DNA of 64,000 nucleotides from Sva-07 sp942492715 (GTDB taxonomy: Bacteria; Actinomycetota; Acidimicrobiia; Acidimicrobiales; Ilumatobacteraceae). Below, one piece after another: positions 49,451-57,312 of the stretch (positions are counted from its first letter, which is position 1; each line of letters starts with the position of its first letter). Position numbers and translations under genes: made by a program. Location of the stretch: assembly GCA_942492715.1 (NCBI GenBank), contig CALOFW010000024.1, positions 7,980 to 71,979 on the forward strand, in the 5' to 3' direction. Under the pieces are notes generated by a model. It worked only from the letters and a program-made list of their open reading frames with translations, had not been told where the DNA came from and searched no databases.

Positions 49451-50698
49451 TCACACCCGGCTGGCGGTGGTCGCGAGATGGCCGACCAGATGCGTCGCGA
49501 GGTCGTCGGCGTCGGGGCCGACCCCGTCGAGGAAACTCGACTTGCGACGTCGCAGGAACGGCAGCCCCAGCACGTACATACCCGGCACGGGAAGCACGCC
49601 GCCGTCGTGCACGAGTCGCCCCTTCCGGTCCAGCAGCCGCGGATCGAGCCACGGGTAGGTCGGCCGGAACCCGGTGGCCCACACAACGGTGCCGATCGAG
49701 CGCAGGTCGGCCTCCAACACCGGCGGCCCCACCGCGGTGGGGGCGGGGCGCGACGGCTCGCGGAGTTCGCCGTCGAGGCCGTGGGCAGTGGCGTACTCGT
49801 CGCACAGGTCGAGCAACCGGCCCTGCTTGAGGTCGGCCGACGCGCACATGTTGGCGAACGAACCGGAGAACTGCGCCCGGTGTCCGCTGCACCCCACGAG
49901 GCGTCCGACGAGCCGAGCCCCGTTGGCGGCCACGGCGTTCAGGTCGAGGTCGCGCCGTTCCGGTGTGCCGACCAGCTGCAGTGACGGCAGACGCCGGGCG
50001 CGGCCGATGTCGGGCACCTCGTCGTAGCGCTCGTCGAGCTGACCGACGGCGTCCATCCACCAGTGGATGTCCATGCCCCGATAGGTGCGGGGCAGGCGGA
50101 CGTGGTCGCCGACGGCCAGCGTCACCTCGCGACCCGCTCGGCTGAGTTCGTCGGCGATCTGCAGCCCGGACGCCGACGCCCCGACGACCAGCACGCCGCC
50201 GTCGGCGAGCCGATCGGGAGCGCGGTAGCGGATCGGCGACACGTGGTCGAGATGATCCGGCATGCCGTTCGCGATCGGCGGGATGTGCGGATCGCTGCAG
50301 GCACCGGTGGCGAGCACCACCGCCCGCGCACGCCACTCGCCGTCATCGGTGGCGACGACGTGCGACGTGTCGGACGACTCGATGTCAGTCACGCCGGTGC
50401 CGTGCCGGACCGGCGCGTCGAACGAGCGCCGGTAGTCGTCCAGGTGGGCGGCCACCTCGACGGCGGTCATGTAGCCGTCGGGGTCGTCGCCCCGGTAGGC
50501 CCAACCGGGGAGGCGGCTCAGCCAGTTGGGCGTGAGCAACCGGAGCGAGTCCCAACGTTGCGTCCTCCACGAGTTGGCGGTGTCGCCGCGTTCGAGCACG
50601 ATGTGATCGACGGATCGACGGGTCAGGCAGTGGCTCATCGCCAAGCCCGCCTGCCCGCCGCCGATCACGACGACATCGGTGGTTCGTGGTGCAGTCAT
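49451..50698 (-). CDS. FAD-dependent monooxygenase-like oxidoreductase
   Basis: 415 residues. FAD site VVVIGGGQAGLAMSHCLTRR, NADP site GVLVVGASASGLQIADELSR, and VVLATGACSDPHIPPIANGM, VVWATGFRPTYPWLDPRLLD as the family ATG motifs. WRTQRWDSLRLLTPNWLSRL is typical of the CzcO/ArsO-like flavoprotein group. VPGMYVLGLPFLRRRKSSFL is the usual C-terminal block of the same group. The substrate is unknown. It starts 44 bases after the OsmC-family gene ends, in the same direction, and could be co-transcribed with it. Confidence 0.83.
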   Translation of the reverse strand: MTAPRTTDVVVIGGGQAGLAMSHCLTRRSVDHIVLERGDTANSWRTQRWDSLRLLTPNWLSRLPGWAYRGDDPDGYMTAVEVAAHLDDYRRSFDAPVRHGTGVTDIESSDTSHVVATDDGEWRARAVVLATGACSDPHIPPIANGMPDHLDHVSPIRYRAPDRLADGGVLVVGASASGLQIADELSRAGREVTLAVGDHVRLPRTYRGMDIHWWMDAVGQLDERYDEVPDIGRARRLPSLQLVGTPERRDLDLNAVAANGARLVGRLVGCSGHRAQFSGSFANMCASADLKQGRLLDLCDEYATAHGLDGELREPSRPAPTAVGPPVLEADLRSIGTVVWATGFRPTYPWLDPRLLDRKGRLVHDGGVLPVPGMYVLGLPFLRRRKSSFLDGVGPDADDLATHLVGHLATTASRV

Positions 50699-50741
50699 CG
50701 GACTCACTCCGGTACTCGCCGCCAGCCGCTCGGTCGACGGT

Positions 50742-51317
50742 TCAGTTGACCGAGACGACGATCGACGTCGGGTTGGCGATGACGTCGAACGATGCCGATC
50801 GCTTCTGAGACTGGGCGACGATGCCCTCGAGCTCGGCCTCGGTGGCGTCGGCATCGATGTCGTAGTGCACCCGGATCGCGGAGAACCCGTTGCGGACGTC
50901 GCTGTCGATGCCCAGGATCCCGGCGAGGTCCATGTTCGCCTCCACGGTCGCCTTCACCGAGCGGAGCTGCACCCCGCGGTGGGTCGCCACCGACGCGACA
51001 CCGGCGGTCAGGCAGCCGGCAAGGCCGATCAGCAACATCTCCGGCGGCGTCGGGCCGTTGTCGGCAGAGGCGAAGAGCTCCGGGTGGTCGGTGTCGGCCG
51101 AGTACGGCTGGCGGTGGGTCTGCTCGCCGCCGGCCCCGCTGAACTTCTCGACGGTCGTGCGGCTGTGGGTGCCGTTGACCCACTCGCAGTCGGCGCGCCA
51201 CGTGAACTGCGCCAGCTCCGGCATCTCGGTCATGTGATCCCGGGCGCCGAGCAGGGCTTCGACGTTGACGCCGTTGTCGACGGCGGGGGTTTCGGTGCTG
51301 GTTTGGGTGATGGTCAT
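50742..51317 (-). CDS. OsmC-family protein
   Basis: 191 residues. GPTPPEMLLIGLAGCLTAGV contains the first, peroxidatic-type Cys of OsmC/Ohr proteins. VKATVEANMDLAGILGID and GFSAIRVHYDIDADATEAEL are the following strands. The second conserved Cys position reads SQKRSASFDVIANPTSIVVS with no Cys, so a classical thiol peroxidase cycle through both Cys is unlikely. Start ATG 51317 follows AAGGAG. It is divergent from a methyltransferase gene, with a large palindrome between them. Confidence 0.82.
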   Translation of the reverse strand: MTITQTSTETPAVDNGVNVEALLGARDHMTEMPELAQFTWRADCEWVNGTHSRTTVEKFSGAGGEQTHRQPYSADTDHPELFASADNGPTPPEMLLIGLAGCLTAGVASVATHRGVQLRSVKATVEANMDLAGILGIDSDVRNGFSAIRVHYDIDADATEAELEGIVAQSQKRSASFDVIANPTSIVVSVN

Positions 51318-51409
51318 GGTGGTTGCTCCTTCGGGTCCGGACGGGATCGGTGTCCCGTACCGGGTCGGTGGTTGTCGAGCACCACCGTGACGGAACGCCC
51401 GAGCCGATG

Positions 51410-51462
51410 CTTGGAGACGAGGTGGAGATGACCCGAAGATGCATCTCCATCCGGTCTCCAAG
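51410..51462. promoter_or_regulatory. 53-bp nested palindrome between divergent OsmC and methyltransferase genes
   Basis: CTTGGAGAC (51410-51418) pairs with GTCTCCAAG (51454-51462), and TGGAGATG (51423-51430) with CATCTCCA (51442-51449). Both gaps are 4 bases and the centre is 11. There are therefore four TGGAGA half-sites, two per strand, set symmetrically. It ends 24 bases before ATG 51487. Probably an operator for a multimeric regulator, less likely an RNA hairpin. Confidence 0.65.
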
Positions 51463-51486
51463 ACCTGACGGGCCGACATCGTCACG

Positions 51487-52341
51487 ATGGAACCCATGAC
51501 CACGAACGACACAACCCACGAAACGACGGGCAAGGATCATCCGGCCGACAGACCGGAGGGCCACGACTGGGAGGTGGCCGGCTCTGCCTGGGGGCGGTGC
51601 TCACGCGACTGGGCGTGCCTGTTCGAGCACTACGCGGTCGACGTGATCCAGGCGATCTTCCGCCGCGTCGGCGTCGACGAGGGCACGTCGATGCTCGACA
51701 TCGCGTGCGGGTCGGGGCTGGCCGTCCGCTATGCGGACGAGATGGGCGCCGACGCCGCCGGGATCGACGCGGCGGCACCACTGGTCGAGATCGCCCGCGA
51801 CCGCGCCCCCGATGCCGACCTTCGTATCGGCAACATGTTCGAGCTGCCGTGGGCCGACGAGTCCTTCGACGCGGTCACGTCGATCAACGGGGTGTGGGGC
51901 GGCTGCGAGGGCGCGCTCGTCGAGGCCCATCGAGTGCTGAAGCCCGGTGGCCGCATCGGGATCAGCTTCTGGGGCAAGGGGCACCTCGACCTGCGCGCCT
52001 GCTTCATCGCCTTCGCACTGAACGCGCCGGAGACGCACATGGACGGGATGCGGCGCACCAACGACATCGCCCGTCCCGGCGTCGCCGAGGCGATGCTGGA
52101 GTCGACCGGCTTCGAGGTGCTCGAACGAGGCGGCCGCACCTCGACCGTCGAGTGGCCGGACGCCGACACGGCCTGGCGAGCGATCTCGAGCGTCGGGCCC
52201 GCTGTGCCCGCACTGGAGAAGGTGGGCGCCGACGTGCTGCGCCCGCAGGTGATGGAGTCCGTCGAGACCCTGAAGGACCGCCACGGCATCTACCGGTTCT
52301 GCAACGACCAACAGTTCGTCATCGCCCGCAAGCCCGCCTGA
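51487..52341 (+). CDS. Class I SAM-dependent methyltransferase
   Basis: 284 residues. Motif I SMLDIACGSGLAVRYADEMG, the acidic residue in AAGIDAAAPLVEIARDR, DADLRIGNMFELPW and FDAVTSINGVWGGCEGALVE, with AHRVLKPGGRIGISFWGKGH as the post-core block. It is a UbiE-like small-molecule methyltransferase; the substrate is unknown. An in-frame ATG at 51496 is an alternative start. It shares the divergent promoter region with the OsmC-family gene. Confidence 0.82.
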   Translation: MEPMTTNDTTHETTGKDHPADRPEGHDWEVAGSAWGRCSRDWACLFEHYAVDVIQAIFRRVGVDEGTSMLDIACGSGLAVRYADEMGADAAGIDAAAPLVEIARDRAPDADLRIGNMFELPWADESFDAVTSINGVWGGCEGALVEAHRVLKPGGRIGISFWGKGHLDLRACFIAFALNAPETHMDGMRRTNDIARPGVAEAMLESTGFEVLERGGRTSTVEWPDADTAWRAISSVGPAVPALEKVGADVLRPQVMESVETLKDRHGIYRFCNDQQFVIARKPA

Positions 52342-52356
52342 CTCGCACCCTGCTTC

Positions 52357-52406
52357 GTTTGCGACGAGATCTCGGTGACCCGCCCCACCCGGAATGCAGC
52401 GCAAAC
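52357..52406. repeat. 50-bp palindromic repeat, copy 7
   Basis: GTTTGCGACGAGATCTCGGT ... TGCAGCGCAAAC; between the methyltransferase stop and the -10 of the cupin gene. Confidence 0.85.
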
Positions 52407-52435
52407 GACGAATCGGGGATCGGTACCGTGGCGGC

Positions 52436-52963
52436 GTGGATCCGCGTGTGGCCGAGCTGATCGAGCAGTACGGGTTCGAGCCGCTGCCCGTGGAGGGCAC
52501 GCTGTTCGTGAGCACCTACCGGTCGACCGACGACACGCCGGACGGCGGGCCGGTCGGCACGGCGATGATCGGCATGTACGCCCACGAGCCGATCAGCCGC
52601 TCGCTGTTCCATCGGCTCCCCACCGACGAGATCTGGCACTTCTACGGCGGCGACCCGATCCGCCTGGTGCTCCTCCACCCCGACGGCACGTCGGCCGACG
52701 TCTGGCTCGGGACCGACGTCGGTGCCGGGCAACGGGTGCAGTTCGTGATCCCCGCGGGGACCTGGCAGGCCGGTGAGCTGCTTCCCGACGGCGTCCACGG
52801 GCTGTTCGGCTGCACGATGGCACCCGGGTTCACCGGCGCCGGATTCGAGGCCGGCACCCGCGCCGCGCTCCTCGCCTCCCACCCCGATCGGGCAGCCGAC
52901 ATCGAACGCCTCACCGTCGCCGATGGCAGCCACACCTCCATGCCCGACGGCTTCGCCACCTGA
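52436..52963 (+). CDS. Cupin_5 (DUF985) family protein
   Basis: 175 residues. FRST-like 'FVSTYRSTDDTP', TAMIGMYAHEPISRSLFHRL, TDEIWHFYGGDPIRLVLLHP and VIPAGTWQAGELLPDG follow the DUF985 cupin pattern, with His in WHFY. FGCTMAPGFTGAGFEAGTRA is the conserved C-terminal block. The family has been linked to sugar or small-molecule binding without a settled reaction. GTG 52436 lies six bases after TACCGT (52424-52429): leaderless. Confidence 0.87.
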   Translation: MDPRVAELIEQYGFEPLPVEGTLFVSTYRSTDDTPDGGPVGTAMIGMYAHEPISRSLFHRLPTDEIWHFYGGDPIRLVLLHPDGTSADVWLGTDVGAGQRVQFVIPAGTWQAGELLPDGVHGLFGCTMAPGFTGAGFEAGTRAALLASHPDRAADIERLTVADGSHTSMPDGFAT

Positions 52964-52993
52964 CCCGCTCACCACCCCGCCACCGATCACCCC

Positions 52994-53043
52994 GTTTGCG
53001 CGACACATCGAGTGACCCGGTCCACCCGGAATGCAACGCAAAC
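52994..53043. repeat. 50-bp palindromic repeat, copy 8
   Basis: GTTTGCGCGACACATCGAGT ... TGCAACGCAAAC; between convergent cupin and MDR reductase genes. Confidence 0.82.
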
Positions 53044-53085
53044 GTCGGGGGTGCGCAACACGAGGGATGAGCGGGCGGCGACCGG

Positions 53086-54078
53086 TTACAGGCGGACCAT
53101 CACCTTGCCCTGGTTGGCGCCGGTGAACAGGCGGTCGAGCGCGACCGGCGCATTGTCGAGCCCGTCGACCACGTCGACCGCGAACTTCAGCTCTCCGCCC
53201 ATCACCCAGCCCGCGAGCTCACCGATCGCCTCGTTGGCGCGGTTCATGTAGTCGAGGATGATGAAGCCCTCCATCCGTCCGCGCTTCGAGATGAGCACCG
53301 ACAGGTTGTTCGGCCCGGGCCGGGGCGTGTCGTCGTTGTAGGTGGCGATCGCACCACACAGCACGATGCGGCCGCGCAGCGCGAGGTTGGCGATGCCCGC
53401 TTCGAGGATGTCGCCGCCGACGTTGTCGAAGAACACGTCGACGCCCTTGGGGCACGCCGCTCGGATCGCCTTGCCGACGTGCTCGGTCCTGTAGTTGATC
53501 GCAGCGTCGAAGCCGAGTTCGTCGACCAGCCAGGCGCACTTCTCGTCGGAGCCGGCAATGCCGACCACCCGGCACCCCTTGATCCGGGCGATCTGGCCGA
53601 CGACCGACCCGGTCGCCCCCGCTGCACCCGACACGAGCACCGTCTCCCCCGCCAGCGGCTGGCCGACGTCGAGCAGGCCGAAGTACGCGGTGAGCCCGGT
53701 CACGCCGAACACGCTCAGCGCTGCGGTCGGATCGATGCCGTCGGGGATCAGGTTGCTCCCGGCGCCCATGATCGCGTACTCCTGCCAACCGGTCATCCCG
53801 AACAGCGTCGAGCCGACCGGGTAGGCGTCGTTGTTCGACTCGATCACCTCGCCGAGGCCACCGCTGCGGATCGGGGCGCCGATCTCGATCGCGGGGAGGT
53901 AGGTGTCCATCGCCATCCATCCGCGGATCGTCGGATCGATCGACAGCCACCCCACCTTCACGAGGGCCTCTCCCTGGCCGGGCGTCGGGATCTCGACCTC
54001 GTCGCTGGCGAAACAGTCGGGCGCCACCTGCCCGACCGGGCGCTTGGCGAGTGTGATGCGGCGGTTGAGTTCGCTCAT
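53086..54078 (-). CDS. NADP-dependent medium-chain (zinc-independent) reductase, CurA/PTGR type
   Basis: 330 residues. RRITLAKRPVGQVAPDCFAS, LVKVGWLSIDPTIRGWMAMD and VLVSGAAGATGSVVGQIARI are the leukotriene B4 dehydrogenase / CurA signatures. GVDVFFDNVGGDILEAGIAN and FIILDYMNRANEAIGELAGW complete the family pattern. It probably reduces the double bond of alpha,beta-unsaturated carbonyls with NADPH. TAGGGT is six bases before ATG 54078 (leaderless). Confidence 0.88.
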   Translation of the reverse strand: MSELNRRITLAKRPVGQVAPDCFASDEVEIPTPGQGEALVKVGWLSIDPTIRGWMAMDTYLPAIEIGAPIRSGGLGEVIESNNDAYPVGSTLFGMTGWQEYAIMGAGSNLIPDGIDPTAALSVFGVTGLTAYFGLLDVGQPLAGETVLVSGAAGATGSVVGQIARIKGCRVVGIAGSDEKCAWLVDELGFDAAINYRTEHVGKAIRAACPKGVDVFFDNVGGDILEAGIANLALRGRIVLCGAIATYNDDTPRPGPNNLSVLISKRGRMEGFIILDYMNRANEAIGELAGWVMGGELKFAVDVVDGLDNAPVALDRLFTGANQGKVMVRL

Positions 54079-54131
54079 GGCCGCACCCTACGAAGTCACC
54101 GCCTGGTGACGAGACGCAGAGCCCACATCGG

Positions 54132-54278
54132 TCAGTCGTGCGGCATCTCGTGGGGCTCGATCGTCTCCACCACGGCAGCGTGTTCGGGATGGTCGTGGAG
54201 GATGTGGTCCTTCACCTCGTTGTGGTAGCTGAAGATCAGCTCGCAGTACGGGCAGGCGTGTGTGGTCGATCCGCTCAT
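54132..54278 (-). CDS. Very small C2H2 zinc-finger-like protein (48 aa)
   Basis: 48 residues: MSGSTTHACPYCELIFSYHN followed by EVKDHILHDHPEHAAVVETI. Cys-x2-Cys, ten or more residues, then a helix with His-x3-His forms a C2H2-like zinc site (ACPYC ... DHILHDH). Small proteins of this shape occur in actinobacteria; their role is not known to me. It is downstream of, and in opposite orientation to, the SnoaL-like gene. Confidence 0.62.
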   Translation of the reverse strand: MSGSTTHACPYCELIFSYHNEVKDHILHDHPEHAAVVETIEPHEMPHD

Positions 54279-54350
54279 GTCACGATCGTCCGCCCGAATC
54301 GGTCGCGCGACCAGGGTCGTTCGGTCCGTCCACGAAGTACGGTCGACGAC

Positions 54351-54731
54351 ATGGACCCCGTGATCGAGGACGTGCTCGCGGCGAACCGTGCGTTCTACGA
54401 CGCCCACGAGTCCCGCGACCTCGACGCGATGCGCTCCGTCTGGGAGCACAGCCAACGCACCGTGTGCGTGCATCCGGGCTGGCCGATCCTGCGCACCTGG
54501 CCGATCATCGAGGAGTCGTGGCGACGGATCCTCGAGGGCCCCGGGCGCAACCAGTTCATCCTCACCAACGAGGCGGTGGCGATCGATGGCGACATCGCGT
54601 GGGTGACCCTCGACGAGAACCTGGTCGACGCCGGCGGCACCGGCACGGTCGCAGCAACCAACCTCTACGCCCGCAGCGACGACACCTGGCTGCTCGTCGC
54701 CCACCACGGCTCCCCCGTCATCTCCCGCTGA
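54351..54731 (+). CDS. SnoaL/DUF4440-like (NTF2 fold) protein
   Basis: 126 residues. VIEDVLAANRAFYDAHESRD, LDAMRSVWEHSQRTVCVHPG and WPIIEESWRRILEGPGRNQF have the pattern of the cone-shaped NTF2 fold seen in SnoaL-like and ketosteroid-isomerase-like proteins. VAATNLYARSDDTWLLVAHH ends it in the usual '..n.f.r..dgWrivhHH' way. It is probably a small binding protein or isomerase. TACGGT lies seven bases before ATG 54351. Confidence 0.82.
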   Translation: MDPVIEDVLAANRAFYDAHESRDLDAMRSVWEHSQRTVCVHPGWPILRTWPIIEESWRRILEGPGRNQFILTNEAVAIDGDIAWVTLDENLVDAGGTGTVAATNLYARSDDTWLLVAHHGSPVISR

Positions 54732-54733
54732 TC

Positions 54734-54764
54734 GTTACATCTGGGGTCTGACCCCAGATGTAAC
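54734..54764. repeat. Perfect 14-bp inverted repeat with 3-base loop
   Basis: GTTACATCTGGGGT (54734-54747), loop CTG, ACCCCAGATGTAAC (54751-54764). It lies between convergent genes. It may serve as a terminator or be a single REP-like element, unlike the two other repeat families here. Confidence 0.75.
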
Positions 54765-54778
54765 ACCCGGGGTGACGG

Positions 54779-55747
54779 TCACCGGCGCCAGGGGCGGTCG
54801 GGGTCGAACAGGTGCATGTCGAAGCGCTGCGAGAGCTCCTCGAACACGCGCAGCCCGCGCACGCTGTTGCCGATCCCGTCGAGCCGCGGTGAGAACGTGG
54901 CCATCCCGCCCACGCCGGGCAACATCCCGAGGATGCCGCCGCCGACACCACTCTTCGCGGGGATTCCGACCGAGTAGGCCCACTCGCCGGCGTAGTTGTA
55001 CATCCCGCACGTCAGCGCCACGGTCAGCATGTCTCGCGTCACCTCCCGGGGCACCACCTGTTCGCCGGTGATCGGGTGGACACCGTGGTTCGCGATCGTG
55101 GTGCCGATGACGGCGAGGTCGCGTGCGGTGACGAGTACCGAGCACTGCCCGAAGTAGAGGTCGAGGGTGACCTCGACGGCATCGCCGATGATGCCTCGGC
55201 TCAGCATCAGGTAGGCGATTGCACGGTTGCGGTTGCCCGTGCGTCGTTCCGACGCCCAGACCTCCCGATCGATCTCCGGACGGTGGCCGAGGTACCGCTC
55301 GAACATCGACCGCATCTCCTCGACGCCCTCCTCGACCGATCCGCCGACCACCAGGTCGGTGATCGCGATCGCGCCGGCGTTGACCATCGGATTCGGCGCG
55401 CGGTTCGTGGCGTCGTCGAGCTCGATCGCATTGAAGGCGTCGCCGGTCGGGGCCACTCCGACACGTTCGAGCACGCGGTCGCGGCCGTGCATCTCGAGCG
55501 CGAGGCCGTACATCAGGAGCTTGGAGATCGACTGGATCGTGAAGGTCTGGTCGACATCGCCCACTCCGATGTGCTCGCCATCGGTCGTCATCGCGGCGAT
55601 CGCGAACCGGTCGGGATCGACGTCGGCGAGCTCCGGGATGTACGACGCCGGCTCGCCCTCGGTCAGCGGCCCGAACCGTTCGTGCAGCTCGAGACACGCC
55701 TGCTCGAACCACGCCCGCCGGATCTCACGATCGTCCACATCGGTCAT
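54779..55747 (-). CDS. glsA: Glutaminase (serine-type, GlsA family)
   Basis: 322 residues. The S-x-x-K motif is in FTIQSISKLLMYGLALEMHG. NRAPNPMVNAGAIAITDLVV, RNRAIAYLMLSRGIIGDAVE, LYFGQCSVLVTARDLAVIGT and YNYAGEWAYSVGIPAKSGVG carry the other active-site residues (Asn, Tyr, second Ser/Tyr, Gly loop). It converts glutamine to glutamate and ammonia. Start ATG 55747 is close behind TACGCT on this strand. Confidence 0.93.
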   Translation of the reverse strand: MTDVDDREIRRAWFEQACLELHERFGPLTEGEPASYIPELADVDPDRFAIAAMTTDGEHIGVGDVDQTFTIQSISKLLMYGLALEMHGRDRVLERVGVAPTGDAFNAIELDDATNRAPNPMVNAGAIAITDLVVGGSVEEGVEEMRSMFERYLGHRPEIDREVWASERRTGNRNRAIAYLMLSRGIIGDAVEVTLDLYFGQCSVLVTARDLAVIGTTIANHGVHPITGEQVVPREVTRDMLTVALTCGMYNYAGEWAYSVGIPAKSGVGGGILGMLPGVGGMATFSPRLDGIGNSVRGLRVFEELSQRFDMHLFDPDRPWRR

Positions 55748-55790
55748 GGGCCGCAGCGTAGGACCCGGGCACGGCGACCTCACCCGCACG

Positions 55791-55836
55791 TCTCGGCGGA
55801 ACGTGTTTCGGCCGTTGCGGCCAGATCCGCCGAGAG
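55791..55836. repeat. 46-bp palindromic repeat of the second family, copy B
   Basis: TCTCGGCGGA ... CAGATCCGCCGAGAG, with inner GGCCGTTGCGGCC. Between the glutaminase start and the end of the next minus-strand gene. Confidence 0.7.
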
Positions 55837-55855
55837 TTGAACGGTGAGTTGGACG

Positions 55856-56152
55856 TCAGGCGGGGAGCAGCGTGCGGCGGGTCGGCCAGACGATGTCGGC
55901 GAGCGTCGGTGCGGTCGCAACACGATCACCGCGACCGACGACCTGGATCGACAGCTTGCAGAACGCACGCTCGCGGACGACGGCCGGCTCGGTCGGGTCG
56001 GCGAGCACGCCGATCGCAACGGGGCTGGCGTCGACCGAGCGGGCGACCTCGACGAACGAGATCATCACGTCGGCGGGTACGGCTTCGATCCCCTCGGCCT
56101 CGATGGCGTCGGAGAACCGGTCGAGAAGTCGGCGAGTGGGGTTCGTTTCCAT
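55856..56152 (-). CDS. Hypothetical protein (98 aa)
   Basis: 98 residues, mostly helical (TRRLLDRFSDAIEAEGIEAV, DVMISFVEVARSVDASPVAI), with one Cys and no membrane segment. It is divergent from the LysR-type regulator gene, so it may be that regulator's target. TAGGTT lies six bases before ATG 56152 on this strand, i.e. leaderless. Not recognised. Confidence 0.6.
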   Translation of the reverse strand: METNPTRRLLDRFSDAIEAEGIEAVPADVMISFVEVARSVDASPVAIGVLADPTEPAVVRERAFCKLSIQVVGRGDRVATAPTLADIVWPTRRTLLPA

Positions 56153-56209
56153 GACTCCAACCTACGAACCGGCGAGGTCAATCACTAGCGATGCTTTCTG
56201 CTCATATAC

Positions 56210-56224
56210 ATCAGTTATGCTGAT
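56210..56224. promoter_or_regulatory. LysR-type box over the regulator's promoter
   Basis: ATCAG-TTATG-CTGAT is a perfect 5-bp inverted repeat with a T-N11-A core (56211-56223), the usual LysR-type site. It overlaps the -10 TATGCT (56216-56221) of the regulator and lies 58 bp upstream of the divergent gene. Confidence 0.5.
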
Positions 56225-56229
56225 GCTCA

Positions 56230-57213
56230 ATGCCCTCGCTCCGCGACCTCGACATGCGCCTGATCGTCACGTTCGACGCGGTCGCGCTCGAGGGAACGTT
56301 CGGGCGCGCCGCGGAGCGGCTCGGATACACGCAGTCGGCGGTCAGCCAGCAGATCGCATCGCTCGAGCGGGTCATCGGCGCCAAGGTCTTCGACCGTCCC
56401 GGCGGGCCGAGGCCGGTGGAACTGACACCGCTCGGGGCGCGCCTCCTCGAACACGGCCGGTCGCTGCTGGAACAGCTCGACCGGATCGCCGACGACCTCG
56501 ACCGGTTCGAGGCGGGCGATGCAGGCCGGTTGCGCGTCGGCACGTTCCAGAGCATCTCCAACACCGTGCTCCCGCAGCTGATCGGGGCGATGCGGCGTGA
56601 GCTTCCGAACCTCGAGATCGTGGCGTTCGAGAGTGACTACGACGAGGTGCTCCACGACCGGCTCGAATCGGGCGACCTCGACCTCAGTTTCGTCGTCGGT
56701 GATGTCGATGCGGCATTCGACACCCGCCATCTGCTCAACGATCCGTTCCGCCTGCTCGCCCGGCCGGGTCAGTTCCCGCCCGGCCCGGTGTCGGCCGGCG
56801 TGGCGGGCGAGGAGCCGTTGATCGGCCAACACGAGAACTCGTGCCAGCTCCTCAACGAGGCGGGGCTGCGGTCGGCCGGCGTCGAACCGGCCTACGTCTT
56901 CCGCTCGAACGACAACGGCACGGTCGCCGCCATGGTCCGCGCCGGCATGGGTGTCGCCGTGCTGCCGTTGCTGTGCACCGAGCCGGAGGATCCCCGGGTG
57001 AGCCTGCACCCGTTGGTGCCCGCGTTCGCCGGTCGCGAGATCTCGATCGCCTGGCGGGCGGGCCACACCCTCTCGCCGGCTGCCGAGCGGTTCATCGAAC
57101 TGGCGGTCGACGTCAGTGGCCAGGTCGCCCAGCGTTTCGCCGAACTCGACGCGCATGCGCCGGCACCCCGACGTCGCGTTCGTCGCCCGCGGGCACGCGC
57201 CGCGACGGCCTGA
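56230..57213 (+). CDS. LysR-family transcriptional regulator
   Basis: 327 residues. The N-terminal helix-turn-helix is LRDLDMRLIVTFDAVALEGT, FGRAAERLGYTQSAVSQQIA and SLERVIGAKVFDRPGG. The C-terminal effector domain starts GRLRVGTFQSISNTVLPQLI and continues MVRAGMGVAVLPLLCTEP. The tail (APAPRRRVRRPRARAATA) is an unusually basic extension that could add non-specific DNA affinity. It is divergent from the 98-residue hypothetical gene, with a T-N11-A palindrome in its promoter. Confidence 0.92.
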   Translation: MPSLRDLDMRLIVTFDAVALEGTFGRAAERLGYTQSAVSQQIASLERVIGAKVFDRPGGPRPVELTPLGARLLEHGRSLLEQLDRIADDLDRFEAGDAGRLRVGTFQSISNTVLPQLIGAMRRELPNLEIVAFESDYDEVLHDRLESGDLDLSFVVGDVDAAFDTRHLLNDPFRLLARPGQFPPGPVSAGVAGEEPLIGQHENSCQLLNEAGLRSAGVEPAYVFRSNDNGTVAAMVRAGMGVAVLPLLCTEPEDPRVSLHPLVPAFAGREISIAWRAGHTLSPAAERFIELAVDVSGQVAQRFAELDAHAPAPRRRVRRPRARAATA

Positions 57214-57240
57214 CGGCTGCGACGTCCACCCGCCTTCCAC

Positions 57241-57287
57241 TCTCGGCGGAATCGGTCGCGGACGCCGCGACTGAATCCGCTGAGAGA
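57241..57287. repeat. 47-bp palindromic repeat of the second family, copy C
   Basis: TCTCGGCGGAATCGGTCGCG ... CGCGACTGAATCCGCTGAGAGA; between convergent LysR and methyltransferase genes. Confidence 0.72.
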
Positions 57288-57312
57288 CGAATCGGCGCGA
57301 CGATCGTGGGGG

